The notes: a model not told the origin generated them from the sequence alone. 64,000 nucleotides of DNA from an uncultured Clostridia bacterium (GCA_934662505.1 CAKUKE010000001.1:1-64000); one strand, 5' to 3'; shown: positions 51,615 to 61,099, counted from the first letter of the stretch. A program made the numbers and translations.

Positions 51615-52931
51615 ATGAAACGGGCGGTATGCATGGGGTGTCTGCTGCTGTGCCTGCTGGGGCTGCCCGCAGGCGCATTCGGCGCGCTGCAGGTGGAGCT
51701 GACGGCGGAGGAAAACGCGGTGCGCTATGCATTTTCCGTACCGGAGGCACGGTTTGTGCTGCTGACCTACACTGCTCCCTGCGAAATGGGTGAAATGACG
51801 CTGTACAGCGAGGACGGCGTGTTTTCGGGCACGGTATCGCTGCCGCTTTCGGGCTGCGGCGGCAAGGCGACGCTGACGGTGCAGAGCCTGAAGCGCCGGG
51901 AAATGGGACGCGCCAGCGTTACGCTGCCGCAGGCGGAAGGGTACGTGCCGCCCGCAGGAAAGGGCACGGGCAAGGCAAAGGGACTGACCCTGACGGAGAC
52001 GGCGGAGGGGATTCATTACGCATTTGACGGGAGCGGCGCGGATTATCTGACGCTGACCTGGCAGAACAAGCAGGAAAGTGGAAAAATGCCGGTTTACCCG
52101 GATGCGGACGGGCACTTTGAGGGTGACATTTCCCTGCGGCTGACGTACGCCCGGGTGCTGACCCATGTGCGTGTGACCACGGCGGGGGGAAGCGTGCTGG
52201 CGGAGGAAACGGCGCGGAAGGGATACCGTGCGCCGGAAGCGCCCGAGGCGCGGACGGGACGGCTCAGCGGCGTGACCGTGTGCGTGGATCCCGGCCATCA
52301 GGAAAACGGACGCATGGTGTCCGAGCCGCTGGGACCGGGGCTGCAGGGAAAAACGTCCGGCACCGCGGGCATGGCGCAGGGGGTGGTGACCCGGCGCAAG
52401 GAGGCCATCCTCTGCCTGGAGATCGGCACGGCGCTGCGGGACGAATTGATCCGTCAGGGCGCGACGGTGGTCATGACGCGGGAGGATCAGACGACCTTCC
52501 ATACCAACATGGAGCGGTGCGCCATTGCCGAAGAAGGCGGCGCGGATTTCATGCTCCGTCTGCACTGCGACACCCGGGAAAACGGCAATACCCGGGGCAT
52601 GTCGGTGTATGCACCGCTGCGGTCGTCCTACGCTGCGGCGGTGGCGGACAAGGAAACCTACCGTGCCATGGCGCAGACGCTGCTGGATGACCTGAAGCGG
52701 GCGGTGGGATATGAAACGGTCGACCGTACCGGCCGCGTGACCCTGTCCGACCAGTTTGTGGGCAACAACTGGGCGAAGATGCCCTGTTTTCTTATCGAAA
52801 TGGGCTATTTGTCCAACGTGCAGGACGACCTGCTGCTGTCTGCGCCCGAATATCAGCAGATGCTGGCGGCGGGCATGGCGCAGGGGGTATACGACATGGC
52901 GGTCAGCCGCGGACTGATCAAAGGTGAATAA
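51615..52931 (+). CDS. Secreted N-acetylmuramoyl-L-alanine amidase (Amidase_3)
   Basis: 438 residues: signal peptide (MKRAVCMGCLLLCLLGLPAG), two beta-rich repeats (~25-205), then Amidase_3 with zinc ligands in VDPGHQ, RRKEAILCLE and LRLHCD, and catalytic Glu in CFLIEMGYLSN. It cleaves the peptide stem from peptidoglycan. ATG 51615 is preferred because the signal peptide starts there. Confidence 0.9.
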   Translation: MKRAVCMGCLLLCLLGLPAGAFGALQVELTAEENAVRYAFSVPEARFVLLTYTAPCEMGEMTLYSEDGVFSGTVSLPLSGCGGKATLTVQSLKRREMGRASVTLPQAEGYVPPAGKGTGKAKGLTLTETAEGIHYAFDGSGADYLTLTWQNKQESGKMPVYPDADGHFEGDISLRLTYARVLTHVRVTTAGGSVLAEETARKGYRAPEAPEARTGRLSGVTVCVDPGHQENGRMVSEPLGPGLQGKTSGTAGMAQGVVTRRKEAILCLEIGTALRDELIRQGATVVMTREDQTTFHTNMERCAIAEEGGADFMLRLHCDTRENGNTRGMSVYAPLRSSYAAAVADKETYRAMAQTLLDDLKRAVGYETVDRTGRVTLSDQFVGNNWAKMPCFLIEMGYLSNVQDDLLLSAPEYQQMLAAGMAQGVYDMAVSRGLIKGE

Positions 52932-52970
52932 GGACAGTCCGTTCTGAACAAAGAAAAGAAACAGAAAAAG

Positions 52971-53002
52971 TCGGTCTCTCCAGAAGGGAGACCGGCTTTT
53001 TG
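52971..53002. terminator. Terminator between amidase and NlpC/P60 genes
   Basis: GTCGGTCTCTCC-AGAA-GGGAGACCGGC followed by TTTTT, between convergent genes. Confidence 0.85.
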
Positions 53003-53021
53003 TATGGGGAAACGAAACGGG

Positions 53022-53897
53022 TCACATTCTGAACCAGCAGAAGGACGTGGCGGAGGGAAGATCCCAGATGGTGAGCATGTAGCGCCCCTCGTCGATCAGA
53101 AAGTAGTCGTAATCGGTGATCTGCACGTACTCGTGGTACGGTGCGTTCTCCGGCGGCACACCTACGATGGACACCTCCACGCCGCCGTTGGTGGTCAGAC
53201 AGTTGCCGTATTCATCGGGATGATCGGCGATAAGCTGCTCGAATCGGGCGCCGTAGAAGGGGCTGGGGCCGCAGTGAATGACAAGGGGATAATCCAGATA
53301 ATCGGCCAGCGCGGGCACCTCGTCGGCGGTAAAGCCGTAGTCGCGCAGGGTGCCGATGTACATCATGATGTGCCGCGCGCCCTTTTTGGCGACCAGCAGA
53401 TCGCCCACCCGGAGCGTGTCCTTCAGCTGCGCATAGGGCGGCATCTCGTGGCCGGGACAGTGGTTGAACAGGTGATTGCCGTTCTGCTCATACTTATATT
53501 GAAGGATCATGTTGGACAGGGTGTCGTGTTGGGGCATGCCGCACTGGGCATAGACCCACTGGGTGAAGCCGGAGCAGTCCAGTCCGTAGATGTACACGCT
53601 CCCCTTGCGGTAAAAATGGGTGGTCTCCAGACATTTGCGCTTGGCGTACATCGGATATTCGGATAGAAACAGTTTGTCGCCCTTGCCGCCGAACATGTAG
53701 GGCACGCCCAGCTCAAACAGCGCCTGCACGTCCGCGCCGGTCAGCTCGTTATAGCGGCGGAGAAACACATTGTCCCTTTCCAGCAGGGAAAAGGCGGCGT
53801 CCAGAAAAGGCGACGACTGCACCGTTTCGGGCAGGGCGGAATAGAAAGATACGCACAGGACGAGCAGGCAAAGGAGAAGGACGACGCGTTTTTTCAT
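53022..53897 (-). CDS. Secreted NlpC/P60-like cell-wall hydrolase
   Basis: 291 residues with a signal peptide (MKKRVVLLLCLLVLCVSFYS). Catalytic Cys lies in YGLDCSGFTQWVY near residue 118 and catalytic His in GARHIMMYIG near 185, the NlpC/P60 endopeptidase pattern. The long C-terminus is lineage-specific. Adjacent to the convergent amidase gene, suggesting a cell-wall remodelling pair. Its promoter is at 53973-54001. Confidence 0.85.
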   Translation of the reverse strand: MKKRVVLLLCLLVLCVSFYSALPETVQSSPFLDAAFSLLERDNVFLRRYNELTGADVQALFELGVPYMFGGKGDKLFLSEYPMYAKRKCLETTHFYRKGSVYIYGLDCSGFTQWVYAQCGMPQHDTLSNMILQYKYEQNGNHLFNHCPGHEMPPYAQLKDTLRVGDLLVAKKGARHIMMYIGTLRDYGFTADEVPALADYLDYPLVIHCGPSPFYGARFEQLIADHPDEYGNCLTTNGGVEVSIVGVPPENAPYHEYVQITDYDYFLIDEGRYMLTIWDLPSATSFCWFRM

Positions 53898-53972
53898 GAT
53901 GTGGCGGCCTTTCGTGAACGGAATGAGAAAAGAAGACGGAGGCTGCAAAGGAAACGGCATATAAGCATGCCT

Positions 53973-54001
53973 ATTGTAATATACGGCAAAATCTTTGTCA
54001 A
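53973..54001 (-). promoter_or_regulatory. Promoter of the NlpC/P60 gene
   Basis: On the minus strand TTGACA and TACAAT are spaced by 17 bases. Confidence 0.8.
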
Positions 54002-54031
54002 GCAGGCGGCGGAAAACCGCACGAATACAAT

Positions 54032-54060
54032 TGACTTTGCAAATGCGATGTGATACACTT
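54032..54060 (+). promoter_or_regulatory. Promoter of the SCIFF cluster
   Basis: TTGACT and TACACT are spaced by 17 bases, 77 bases upstream of scfA. Confidence 0.75.
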
Positions 54061-54137
54061 ATCTTCGGTTCAGGCAGCACACGCTTTGGCGGCCGGACCG
54101 TCAGAGCAGATCAATAGACAGAATGGAGATGCAGATC

Positions 54138-54284
54138 ATGAAGAGAATTAAGACCCTCAAGACCCGCAACCTGTGCGAAAGCGCCAAGAACGGCGGCTGC
54201 GGCGAATGCCAGACCTCCTGCCAGTCCGCCTGCAAGACCAGCTGCGGCGTGGCCAACCAGAAGTGCGAGAACAAGAATAAGTAA
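54138..54284 (+). CDS. scfA: SCIFF peptide precursor (six Cys in forty-five)
   Basis: 48 residues: MKRIKTLKTRNLCESAKNGG, then CGECQTSCQSACKTSCG and a final Cys at 43. Cysteines are at 13, 21, 24, 28, 32, 36 and 43. This is the near-universal clostridial SCIFF peptide, modified by a radical SAM enzyme that makes thioether links. Cys13 is a seventh cysteine. The maturase gene follows after a hairpin. The biological role of mature SCIFF is unknown. Confidence 0.95.
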   Translation: MKRIKTLKTRNLCESAKNGGCGECQTSCQSACKTSCGVANQKCENKNK

Positions 54285-54301
54285 TCGCTCGCTTGAAAAG
54301 T

Positions 54302-54329
54302 GCCGCCTGACAGACAGGCGGCGTTTTTA
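54302..54329 (+). terminator. Hairpin between SCIFF peptide and maturase genes
   Basis: GCCGCCTG-ACAGA-CAGGCGGC is followed by GTTTTTAT. Probably a partial terminator giving more scfA than scfB transcript. Confidence 0.85.
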
Positions 54330-54419
54330 TGTAGGCGGAAGGGGCGCGCCGGCGCCCTGCGGCCGGGCCGGGACGAAAGCCCACGCCCTGCGGCATCAGA
54401 AACAGAGGGAGGGTTTCCC

Positions 54420-55802
54420 ATGGTTCATCAGTATCAATTGAATGGCTACAATATCGTGCTGGATTCCTGCTCCGGCGCGGTTCACGCGGTGGACGAGGTG
54501 GCCTACGACGTGATCGCGCTGTATCCGGATCATACCCCGGACGAGATCGTCGATACGCTGGGAAAAAAATATGCGGATCGGGCGGACGTGACGGAGGAGG
54601 AGTTACGGGCGTGCATTGACGACGTGGCGGAGCTCGTCCGCGAGGGCGCGCTGTTCAGCCCGGACACCTTTGCGGGGCTGGCGGGCACCTTCAAGCAGCG
54701 CAGCGGCGATGTGGTCAAGGCGCTGTGTCTGCACGTGGCGCACACCTGCAATCTGAACTGCGGCTACTGCTTTGCCAGTCAGGGCAAGTACCACGGCGAC
54801 CGGGCGCTGATGAGCTTTGAAGTGGGCAAACAGGCGCTGGATTTTCTGATGGATCATTCCGGCACCCGCAAAAATCTGGAAGTGGATTTTTTCGGCGGCG
54901 AACCGCTGATGAACTGGGATGTGGTCAAGCAGCTGGTGCGCTACGCCCGGAGCGTGGAAAAGGCGCGGGGGAAAAATTTCCGCTTTACCCTGACGACCAA
55001 CGGTATGCTCATCGACGACGACGTGATCGACTTTGCCAACCGGGAAATGAGCAACGTGGTGCTGTCGCTGGACGGACGCAAGGAGATCAACGACGCGACC
55101 CGTGTGGACTATGCGGGACGGGGCAGCTACGACCGTATCGTGCCGCGCTTCCAGAAGCTGGTCAAAGCACGGGGCGGCAAAAATTATTACATGCGGGGCA
55201 CCTTTACCCACAGGAATCCGGACTTTACCAAAGACGTGTTTCATATGGCCGACCTGGGCTTTACGGAACTGAGCATGGAGCCCGTGGTCTGCGCGCCGGA
55301 CGACCCGGCCGCGCTCACCCCGGAGGACATCGAGGTGGTCAAGGAGCAATATGAAATTCTGGCAAAGGACATGCTGCGCCGGGAAAAGGAAGGGCACCCC
55401 ATTACCTTCTACCATTACATGCTGGATCTGACCGGCGGCCCCTGCGTATATAAGCGCATCTCCGGCTGCGGATCGGGTACCGAATACATGGCCGTGACAC
55501 CCTGGGGCGACCTGTACCCCTGCCATCAGTTTGTTGGCGAGGAAAAATTCAAGCTGGGCGACATCTGGCACGGGGTGACCAACACCGCCCTGCGGGAGGA
55601 TTTCCGGGCGTGCAACGCCTATGCCCGTCCCGAGTGCGCCGACTGCTGGGCGCGCATGTACTGTTCCGGCGGATGCGCCGCCAACGCCTATCATGCCTCC
55701 GGCACCATCCGCGGCGTGTATCAGGCGGGGTGCGAGCTGTTCCGCAAGCGGATCGAATGCGCCATCATGATGAAGGTGGCGCAGGAGGATATGAAAGCAT
55801 AA
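54420..55802 (+). CDS. scfB: SCIFF maturase, radical SAM thioether-forming enzyme
   Basis: 460 residues: an N-terminal peptide-recognition (RRE-like) region, radical SAM motif HTCNLNCGYCFA (CxxxCxxC) near residue 105, FFGGEPLMNW, and a C-terminal SPASM-type Cys cluster (ECADCWARMYCSGGCAAN). It forms thioether crosslinks on the scfA product. ATG 54420 follows GAGGGAGG. The decarboxylase gene overlaps its stop. Confidence 0.95.
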   Translation: MVHQYQLNGYNIVLDSCSGAVHAVDEVAYDVIALYPDHTPDEIVDTLGKKYADRADVTEEELRACIDDVAELVREGALFSPDTFAGLAGTFKQRSGDVVKALCLHVAHTCNLNCGYCFASQGKYHGDRALMSFEVGKQALDFLMDHSGTRKNLEVDFFGGEPLMNWDVVKQLVRYARSVEKARGKNFRFTLTTNGMLIDDDVIDFANREMSNVVLSLDGRKEINDATRVDYAGRGSYDRIVPRFQKLVKARGGKNYYMRGTFTHRNPDFTKDVFHMADLGFTELSMEPVVCAPDDPAALTPEDIEVVKEQYEILAKDMLRREKEGHPITFYHYMLDLTGGPCVYKRISGCGSGTEYMAVTPWGDLYPCHQFVGEEKFKLGDIWHGVTNTALREDFRACNAYARPECADCWARMYCSGGCAANAYHASGTIRGVYQAGCELFRKRIECAIMMKVAQEDMKA

Positions 55803-57133
55803 TGCGTACGCCCATTGTGGATTTCCTGCGGGATTATCAGGCGTCAGCCCCCGCCCGTTTCCACATGCCCGGCCATAAGGGGTCGGGCTTTTTGGGATGC
55901 GAGGGCTGGGATATCACCGAGGTCAGGGGGGCGGACGCGCTCTACGAGGCGGACGGTATTATCGCGGAGAGCGAACAGAACGCCGCGGCGCTTTTCGGCG
56001 CGGGACGCACCTGCTTTTCCACCGAGGGCTCCAGCCAGTGTATCCGTGCCATGCTGTATCTGGCCGTGACCAACCGCGCGCCGGGGAGTGCGCCTGTGGT
56101 GCTGGCGGCGCGAAACGTGCATAAGGCATTTGTCTACGCCGCCGCGCTGGTGGGGTTTGAGGCAAGGTGGCTGTGGCCAGAGGAAAGCCGGTCGCTGTGC
56201 GCCTGCCCCCTGTCGCCCGATGCGCTGAAAAAGGCGCTGGCAGAAATGCCCCAGCCGCCTGCGGCGGTCTACCTGACCAGCCCGGACTATCTGGGCGGCA
56301 GGGCGGATGTGGGCGCGCTGGCGGCGGTATGCCGGCAGGCGGGGGTGCCCCTTCTGGTGGATAACGCCCATGGAGCGTACCTCCACTTTCTCAGAACGCC
56401 CGCGCATCCGCTGGATCTGGGGGCGGCCATGTGCTGCGATTCCGCCCATAAGACGCTGCCTGTTCTGACGGGCGGAGCGTATCTGCATGCAGGGCGGGAG
56501 ACGGCGCGGACGTGGGGCGGACAGATGAAGGAAGCGCTGTGCCTGTTTGGCTCCACCAGCCCCTCTTATCTGACGCTGGCGTCGCTGGACGGATGCAACC
56601 GCTATCTGCAGGAAGGGTACCGGGAACGGCTGGAAGCACGGATCAACGACGTGGCGGCGCTGCGGATGCAGCTTGGGCGGCAGGGGTGGCATGCTGAAGA
56701 AAGCGACCCTTTGCGCCTGACCCTTCGGGCGCCTCAGGGAGAAACGGGCGCATCCCTTGCAGACAGGCTGCGGCGGGCAGGCGTGGAGTGCGAATATGCG
56801 GATCAGGAATATCTGGTGCTGATGATAACGCCCGAAAACAGGCCGGAGGATCTGGCGCGCGTGGCGAAAGCCCTTGGAGAAAACGACCGCCCCTGCCCTG
56901 CGGCGCAGTCGCTGCCCGTGCCGCGGGCACGGCAGGAAATGCCGATCCGGGAAGCGTTTTTCCGTCCGCGGGAGACAGTGCCCGCCCGGGAAGCGCTGGG
57001 GCGCATCTGCGCGTCGCCCACGGTGGCCTGTCCGCCCGCCATTCCCATTGCCATGGCCGGCGAGCGGATCGGTCCCGAGGCGGTCGCGCTGTTTGAGCGC
57101 TATGGCGTTCCCTTTGTGGAGGTCATTCGGTAA
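55802..57133 (+). CDS. Orn/Lys/Arg decarboxylase-family (PLP, group III)
   Basis: 443 residues: PARFHMPGHKGSGF, TEGSSQCIRAMLYL, and the PLP lysine in CCDSAHKTLPVLTGGAYLH near residue 222. Such enzymes decarboxylate arginine, lysine or ornithine to polyamine precursors. It is shorter than the 700+-residue inducible forms and matches the compact SpeA/YaaO type. The ATG at 55802 overlaps the scfB TAA (TAATG). Confidence 0.9.
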   Translation: MRTPIVDFLRDYQASAPARFHMPGHKGSGFLGCEGWDITEVRGADALYEADGIIAESEQNAAALFGAGRTCFSTEGSSQCIRAMLYLAVTNRAPGSAPVVLAARNVHKAFVYAAALVGFEARWLWPEESRSLCACPLSPDALKKALAEMPQPPAAVYLTSPDYLGGRADVGALAAVCRQAGVPLLVDNAHGAYLHFLRTPAHPLDLGAAMCCDSAHKTLPVLTGGAYLHAGRETARTWGGQMKEALCLFGSTSPSYLTLASLDGCNRYLQEGYRERLEARINDVAALRMQLGRQGWHAEESDPLRLTLRAPQGETGASLADRLRRAGVECEYADQEYLVLMITPENRPEDLARVAKALGENDRPCPAAQSLPVPRARQEMPIREAFFRPRETVPAREALGRICASPTVACPPAIPIAMAGERIGPEAVALFERYGVPFVEVIR

Positions 57134-57169
57134 GACGGTGCTGCGGGCGCATACGGAAGGAGAAAAGCC

Positions 57170-58048
57170 ATGTATACGGATCTGTTGGGCAGGAAACGAA
57201 TGAAGGTCAACCTGCACATGCATACCACCCTGTCCGACGGCAGGGTGACGCCTGAGCGGGCGGCGGAGATCTATCGTGCGGCGGGATACGACCTGATCGC
57301 CGTGACCGACCACTGGAAATGGCGCGCCGGTACGCCGCTGGCCGGGCTGCGTACCCTGAGCGGCGCGGAATACAACATCGGCGGCAACGATGGCGCCCGG
57401 GGTGTGTACCATATTCTGGGACTGGGCTGCAGGGAAGCGCCGGCGCTTGCGCCCGACGCGGAACCGCAGCGCATTCTGGACGAGGTGAACAGGCTGGGCG
57501 GACTGGCCGTACTGGCGCATCCGGCATGGTCGCTGAACACATGGACGCAGGCGGCGGCGCTGCACGGCGTGGGCGCGACGGAGATCTACAACACCGTGTC
57601 GGATGTACATGAGTCCAGCCGTCCATATTCCGGCGATTTTGTGGACACCGCCGCGGGGCAGGGGCTGTTTTACCCGCTGCTGGCCACGGACGATGCGCAT
57701 CACTACGACGGGACGGACGAGACCCGCTCCTGGATCATGCTGGATTGCGACGAGCATGCGTCTGATGAACAGGTGCTTCAGGCCATTCGGGCGGGACGGT
57801 TTTATGCAACGCAGGGGCCGGAGATCCACCTGACGGTGGAGGACGGCGCGGCGGTGGTGCGCTGCACGCCCGCCAGCCGGATCGCCTTCTTTTCCAACAA
57901 TGTGTGGGGCAGGGGGCACGGTCATCGGGGCGAAGGCATGACCGAGGCACGGTGCCCGCTGCAGCCCTTTGAGACCTTCGTGCGGGCGGAGGTGACGGAT
58001 GAAAAGGGCGATAAGGCGTGGAGCAATATGATCGTGCTGCGGTCGTAA
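57170..58048 (+). CDS. PHP-domain phosphoesterase-like protein
   Basis: 292 residues. Metal ligands are visible in NLHMHTTLSDG, AVTDHW, AVLAHPAW and ATDDAHHYDG, the PHP superfamily order. The substrate is unknown (histidinol phosphate, 3',5'-nucleotides or others). ATG 57170 follows GAAGGAG. It is last in the scfA-scfB-decarboxylase run. Confidence 0.88.
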   Translation: MYTDLLGRKRMKVNLHMHTTLSDGRVTPERAAEIYRAAGYDLIAVTDHWKWRAGTPLAGLRTLSGAEYNIGGNDGARGVYHILGLGCREAPALAPDAEPQRILDEVNRLGGLAVLAHPAWSLNTWTQAAALHGVGATEIYNTVSDVHESSRPYSGDFVDTAAGQGLFYPLLATDDAHHYDGTDETRSWIMLDCDEHASDEQVLQAIRAGRFYATQGPEIHLTVEDGAAVVRCTPASRIAFFSNNVWGRGHGHRGEGMTEARCPLQPFETFVRAEVTDEKGDKAWSNMIVLRS

Positions 58049-58060
58049 ACGAAGAAAAAA

Positions 58061-58107
58061 AGGGGACTGCCGTCCGCAGCAGGTGCGGAAGGCAGCCCTC
58101 TTTTTTT
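58061..58107. terminator. Terminator of the SCIFF cluster
   Basis: A GGGGACTGCC/GGCAGCCCT stem with an inner CCGCA/TGCGG stem is followed by seven T. Confidence 0.85.
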
Positions 58108-58248
58108 ATGCTTTTTTCATAAATGCGGGGTGTATGGCCGCAGAGCGCGCTGCGGGGAAAAACGCGGTGCCGGCCGGGGAATGGGCGGCGGAAAGAGGTG
58201 CTGCACATCTGCCCGGCGCATACGTGAACGTACATCTCAAAGGCCGGT

Positions 58249-59226
58249 TTATTCGTCCGCTTCGTTCCGCGCGTATTGCAGGTAGTCGTTGTACAGCTTT
58301 TCCGCGCCCTCGCAGCGGAAGGGCGCGATGGTGCCCGGCCTGGAGAAGGCGCACTGGTAGCAGTAAATGAGCACCTTGTCCACGTAGGGGGAAATGGCGG
58401 CCAGCTGGGCGCGGATGCGTTCCATGGAAGCGGGGGTCAGGGCGCTGCGGTAGACCTCGCCTTCAAACTCAAACACTTCCATGTCCGCCCATATTTTGCT
58501 CCGTCCGGCCTTGTCGTGCGCCGCCCGGAGGGCACGGTAGTAAGCGCCCGTTTCCGCAGGGGTGGACTTGCGCACGCCCACCTCGTCCTGATAGGCGACA
58601 ATGTCCGCGTCCAGCCTGCGCAGCTGGTCGACAAACCTGTCGTCTGCCTTGATATACTTGGTGCCGTAGGGGGCGACCAGCACCAGCTTGGACGGATCCA
58701 GCGCCCGCAGATGGGCGGCGTAGCGGTTGACGTAGTCGATGAACACGTCCTCAAAATAGGGGTATGCGGGGTAAGGACCCGTCTCGTCGGGCAGGTACCA
58801 GCCGTAAAAGCTGGGGTGAGCGCCGTAACGGGCGTAAAGCTGATCGACGGCGCGGAAGGCGCGGGCGGTCACTTCCTCACTGCGCATGTTGTTGACGGTC
58901 TGTGTCCACACGCCGTACCAGCCGCAGGAGACAAAAATGCGCATGCCCAGACGATCCGCTTCGTCCATGAGCACATCCATGGCGTTCTTGCACACCATGT
59001 CCGGGGGATTGTCGTAAATATCGGTGGGAAAGTAGCTTTCCGCACTGTCTTCGTACACCATGCTGCTGGCGGTGAGCACCAGCGTATCCATGCCCGCGGT
59101 GTGGATGTCCTGCAAAAGGGCGCGCCACTGGGCTTCGGTGAAGCTGCGGCAGGCGGCGTTGTAATACTTGCCCTCCGGCCTGTTGTGATGCCAGAATTCA
59201 AACCAGGTGCCTTCGATTCTTTTCAT
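58249..59226 (-). CDS. DUF4434-family (TIM-barrel, glycosidase-like) protein
   Basis: 325 residues: KRIEGTWFEFWHHNRPEGKY, DTLVLTASSMVYEDSAESYF, HPSFYGWYLPDETGPYPAY and VLIYCYQCAFSRPGT. The fold and conserved acidic residues match DUF4434, related to glycoside hydrolases. No signal peptide, so it acts in the cytoplasm. Divergent promoter at 59264-59292. Confidence 0.85.
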   Translation of the reverse strand: MKRIEGTWFEFWHHNRPEGKYYNAACRSFTEAQWRALLQDIHTAGMDTLVLTASSMVYEDSAESYFPTDIYDNPPDMVCKNAMDVLMDEADRLGMRIFVSCGWYGVWTQTVNNMRSEEVTARAFRAVDQLYARYGAHPSFYGWYLPDETGPYPAYPYFEDVFIDYVNRYAAHLRALDPSKLVLVAPYGTKYIKADDRFVDQLRRLDADIVAYQDEVGVRKSTPAETGAYYRALRAAHDKAGRSKIWADMEVFEFEGEVYRSALTPASMERIRAQLAAISPYVDKVLIYCYQCAFSRPGTIAPFRCEGAEKLYNDYLQYARNEADE

Positions 59227-59263
59227 GGGTCAGCCTCCCTCCGTACCGGTCAGATTTGTCTGC

Positions 59264-59292
59264 ATTATACCAGAGGCAAACCGTATTTGCAA
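59264..59292 (-). promoter_or_regulatory. Promoter of the DUF4434 gene
   Basis: On the minus strand TTGCAA and TATAAT are spaced by 17 bases. Confidence 0.8.
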
Positions 59293-59293
59293 G

Positions 59294-59322
59294 GTGACAA
59301 ACAGGCCGAAAAGGTGTACAAT
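59294..59322 (+). promoter_or_regulatory. Promoter of the FAD-oxidoreductase gene
   Basis: GTGACA and TACAAT are spaced by 17 bases. Its -35 abuts the divergent promoter, so the two genes are probably co-regulated. Confidence 0.7.
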
Positions 59323-59360
59323 GGTCGTGATTCCAAATAGGACACGGAGGATTTTCAGCT

Positions 59361-60941
59361 ATGACCGAAAATCAATATGACGTCGTCGTCATCGGCGCGT
59401 CTCTGGGCGGCATGCAGGCCGCCATCAGCGCCTGCATGCGGGGGAAAAGGGTATATCTGTCCGAGGAATACGACTGGGTGGGCGGACAAATGACCACGCA
59501 GGCCGTGCCGCCGGATGAAAACCACTGGATTGAAACGCAGGGCGGCACCCGCCGGTATCACGAATACCGCCGGCAGGTGCGGGCGCATTATCAGGCCATG
59601 CCCACCGCAACGGAAGAAATAAAGCAGAACGACCTGTTCTGGACGGGGGAAAGCTGGGTATCCCGTCTGGCGCATGAGCCGACCGTGGCGGCGAAGATCC
59701 TGACGGCGTCGCTGCGTCCCTATATCCGGCAGGGGCTGCTGGCGCTGGATATGAACACCGTGCCCGTCGCCGCCCGCACCGAGGGCAACCGGGTGACGGC
59801 CGTGATGGTGAAAAACACGAAGACCGGCGAGGAAAAGACGGTCACGGGCCGCTATTTTCTGGACGGTACCGAAATGGGCGACCTGCTGCCGCTGTGTGGC
59901 GCGGAGTATGTGTGCGGCGCGGAAAGCCGCGCTCAGACCGGCGAGCCCGGTGCGCCGGAGCAGGCTGCGCCCCACGATCTGCAGCCCGTCACCTGGGTGG
60001 CGGCGCTGGAGTGGGATGAAAAAGATCCCGGCGAAATGGAAAAGCCGGCGCAGTATGACGAATATGCGGCGCTTCTGCTGCCGGGCCGCGCCGGACAGGG
60101 CGGCTGCAGGCAGCTGGGCTGGGAGTATTTCAGCGACGCGACCCACGACAAGACCGGCTGGGGCATGCTGGACGGAGAATACGCGCCGGGACGGCAGGGC
60201 ATGTGGACGTACCGCCGTATCGTATCCGCCCATCAGTTTACCGACCATCCCAACGATGTGACGCTGCTCAACTGCTCCATGAACGATTATTACGGCGGCA
60301 ACCTGATGGAAGATCCCCGGGCACAGGAACACCGGGAGCAGGCAAGAGAACTGACCCGCTGTGTGGTGTGGTGGCTGCGCAACGACGCGCCCCACATGGA
60401 CGGTTCCGGCAAAAAGGGATATCCGGTCAAGCTGTGCCCCCGGGTGATGGGAACGGAGGACGGTCTGGCCAAAGCGCCCTATGTGCGGGAATCCCGGCGC
60501 ATTCAGGCGCTGTATACCATTCCGGAAAACGACATGTCCAAGCTGCTGCGCGATGCGCCCAAGGTGTATGAGGATTCTGTGGGCGTGGGGCACTATGCCA
60601 TGGATCTGCACACCACCACCCAGTCCCATTCTTCGCGCTATGCGCCTACGTATCCCTTTGAAATCCCGCTGGGCGCGCTGATCCCCGTGCGGATGGAAAA
60701 CCTGCTGCCTGCCTGCAAAAATCTGGGCACGACCCACCTGACCAACGGCTGCTACAGGCTGCATCCCGTGGAGTGGAACATCGGCGAGTCGGCGGGCTAT
60801 CTGGCGGCCTTCTGCGTGGAGAAGGGGGTAACCCCCCGTCAGGTGCGGGAAGACGCGGCGCTCCTGCATGCTTTCCAGACACTGCTGGAGGACGAGGGCG
60901 TACAGCTGCACTGGCATTTTGACGAAATGGGGCAGGTCTGA
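59361..60941 (+). CDS. FAD-dependent oxidoreductase (FAD_oxidored family)
   Basis: 526 residues. The dinucleotide fold YDVVVIGASLGGMQAAISAC is at the N-terminus, followed by YDWVGGQMTTQ and YFLDGTEMGDLLPL; the C-terminal CKNLGTTHLTNGCYRLHPVE and NIGESAGYLAAFC close the FAD site. Often found with carbohydrate enzymes in gut Firmicutes; the substrate is unknown. Confidence 0.9.
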   Translation: MTENQYDVVVIGASLGGMQAAISACMRGKRVYLSEEYDWVGGQMTTQAVPPDENHWIETQGGTRRYHEYRRQVRAHYQAMPTATEEIKQNDLFWTGESWVSRLAHEPTVAAKILTASLRPYIRQGLLALDMNTVPVAARTEGNRVTAVMVKNTKTGEEKTVTGRYFLDGTEMGDLLPLCGAEYVCGAESRAQTGEPGAPEQAAPHDLQPVTWVAALEWDEKDPGEMEKPAQYDEYAALLLPGRAGQGGCRQLGWEYFSDATHDKTGWGMLDGEYAPGRQGMWTYRRIVSAHQFTDHPNDVTLLNCSMNDYYGGNLMEDPRAQEHREQARELTRCVVWWLRNDAPHMDGSGKKGYPVKLCPRVMGTEDGLAKAPYVRESRRIQALYTIPENDMSKLLRDAPKVYEDSVGVGHYAMDLHTTTQSHSSRYAPTYPFEIPLGALIPVRMENLLPACKNLGTTHLTNGCYRLHPVEWNIGESAGYLAAFCVEKGVTPRQVREDAALLHAFQTLLEDEGVQLHWHFDEMGQV

Positions 60942-61070
60942 GCCACTGAAATGCACTGCTGTCTGTCCCAAAAAAGCGGGCGGCGCGCCTGAAACTGGAA
61001 AGCAAAACCTCCGGCGGCGGGGAGCACGGCGCTTTCCCGCCGGCCGGACGGATAAATCGTGAAAAAAGAA

Positions 61071-61099
61071 TTGACTTTCCACAAACGGCATGGTATACT
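61071..61099 (+). promoter_or_regulatory. Promoter of the tRNA-Thr/tRNA-Pro pair
   Basis: TTGACT and TATACT are spaced by 17 bases, 30 bases before tRNA-Thr. Confidence 0.85.

Noticed and set aside
55844..57925. A 693-codon minus-strand frame opposite the decarboxylase and PHP genes
   Set aside because: Antisense shadow with Arg/Gln/His-rich composition; the plus-strand genes have clear motifs.
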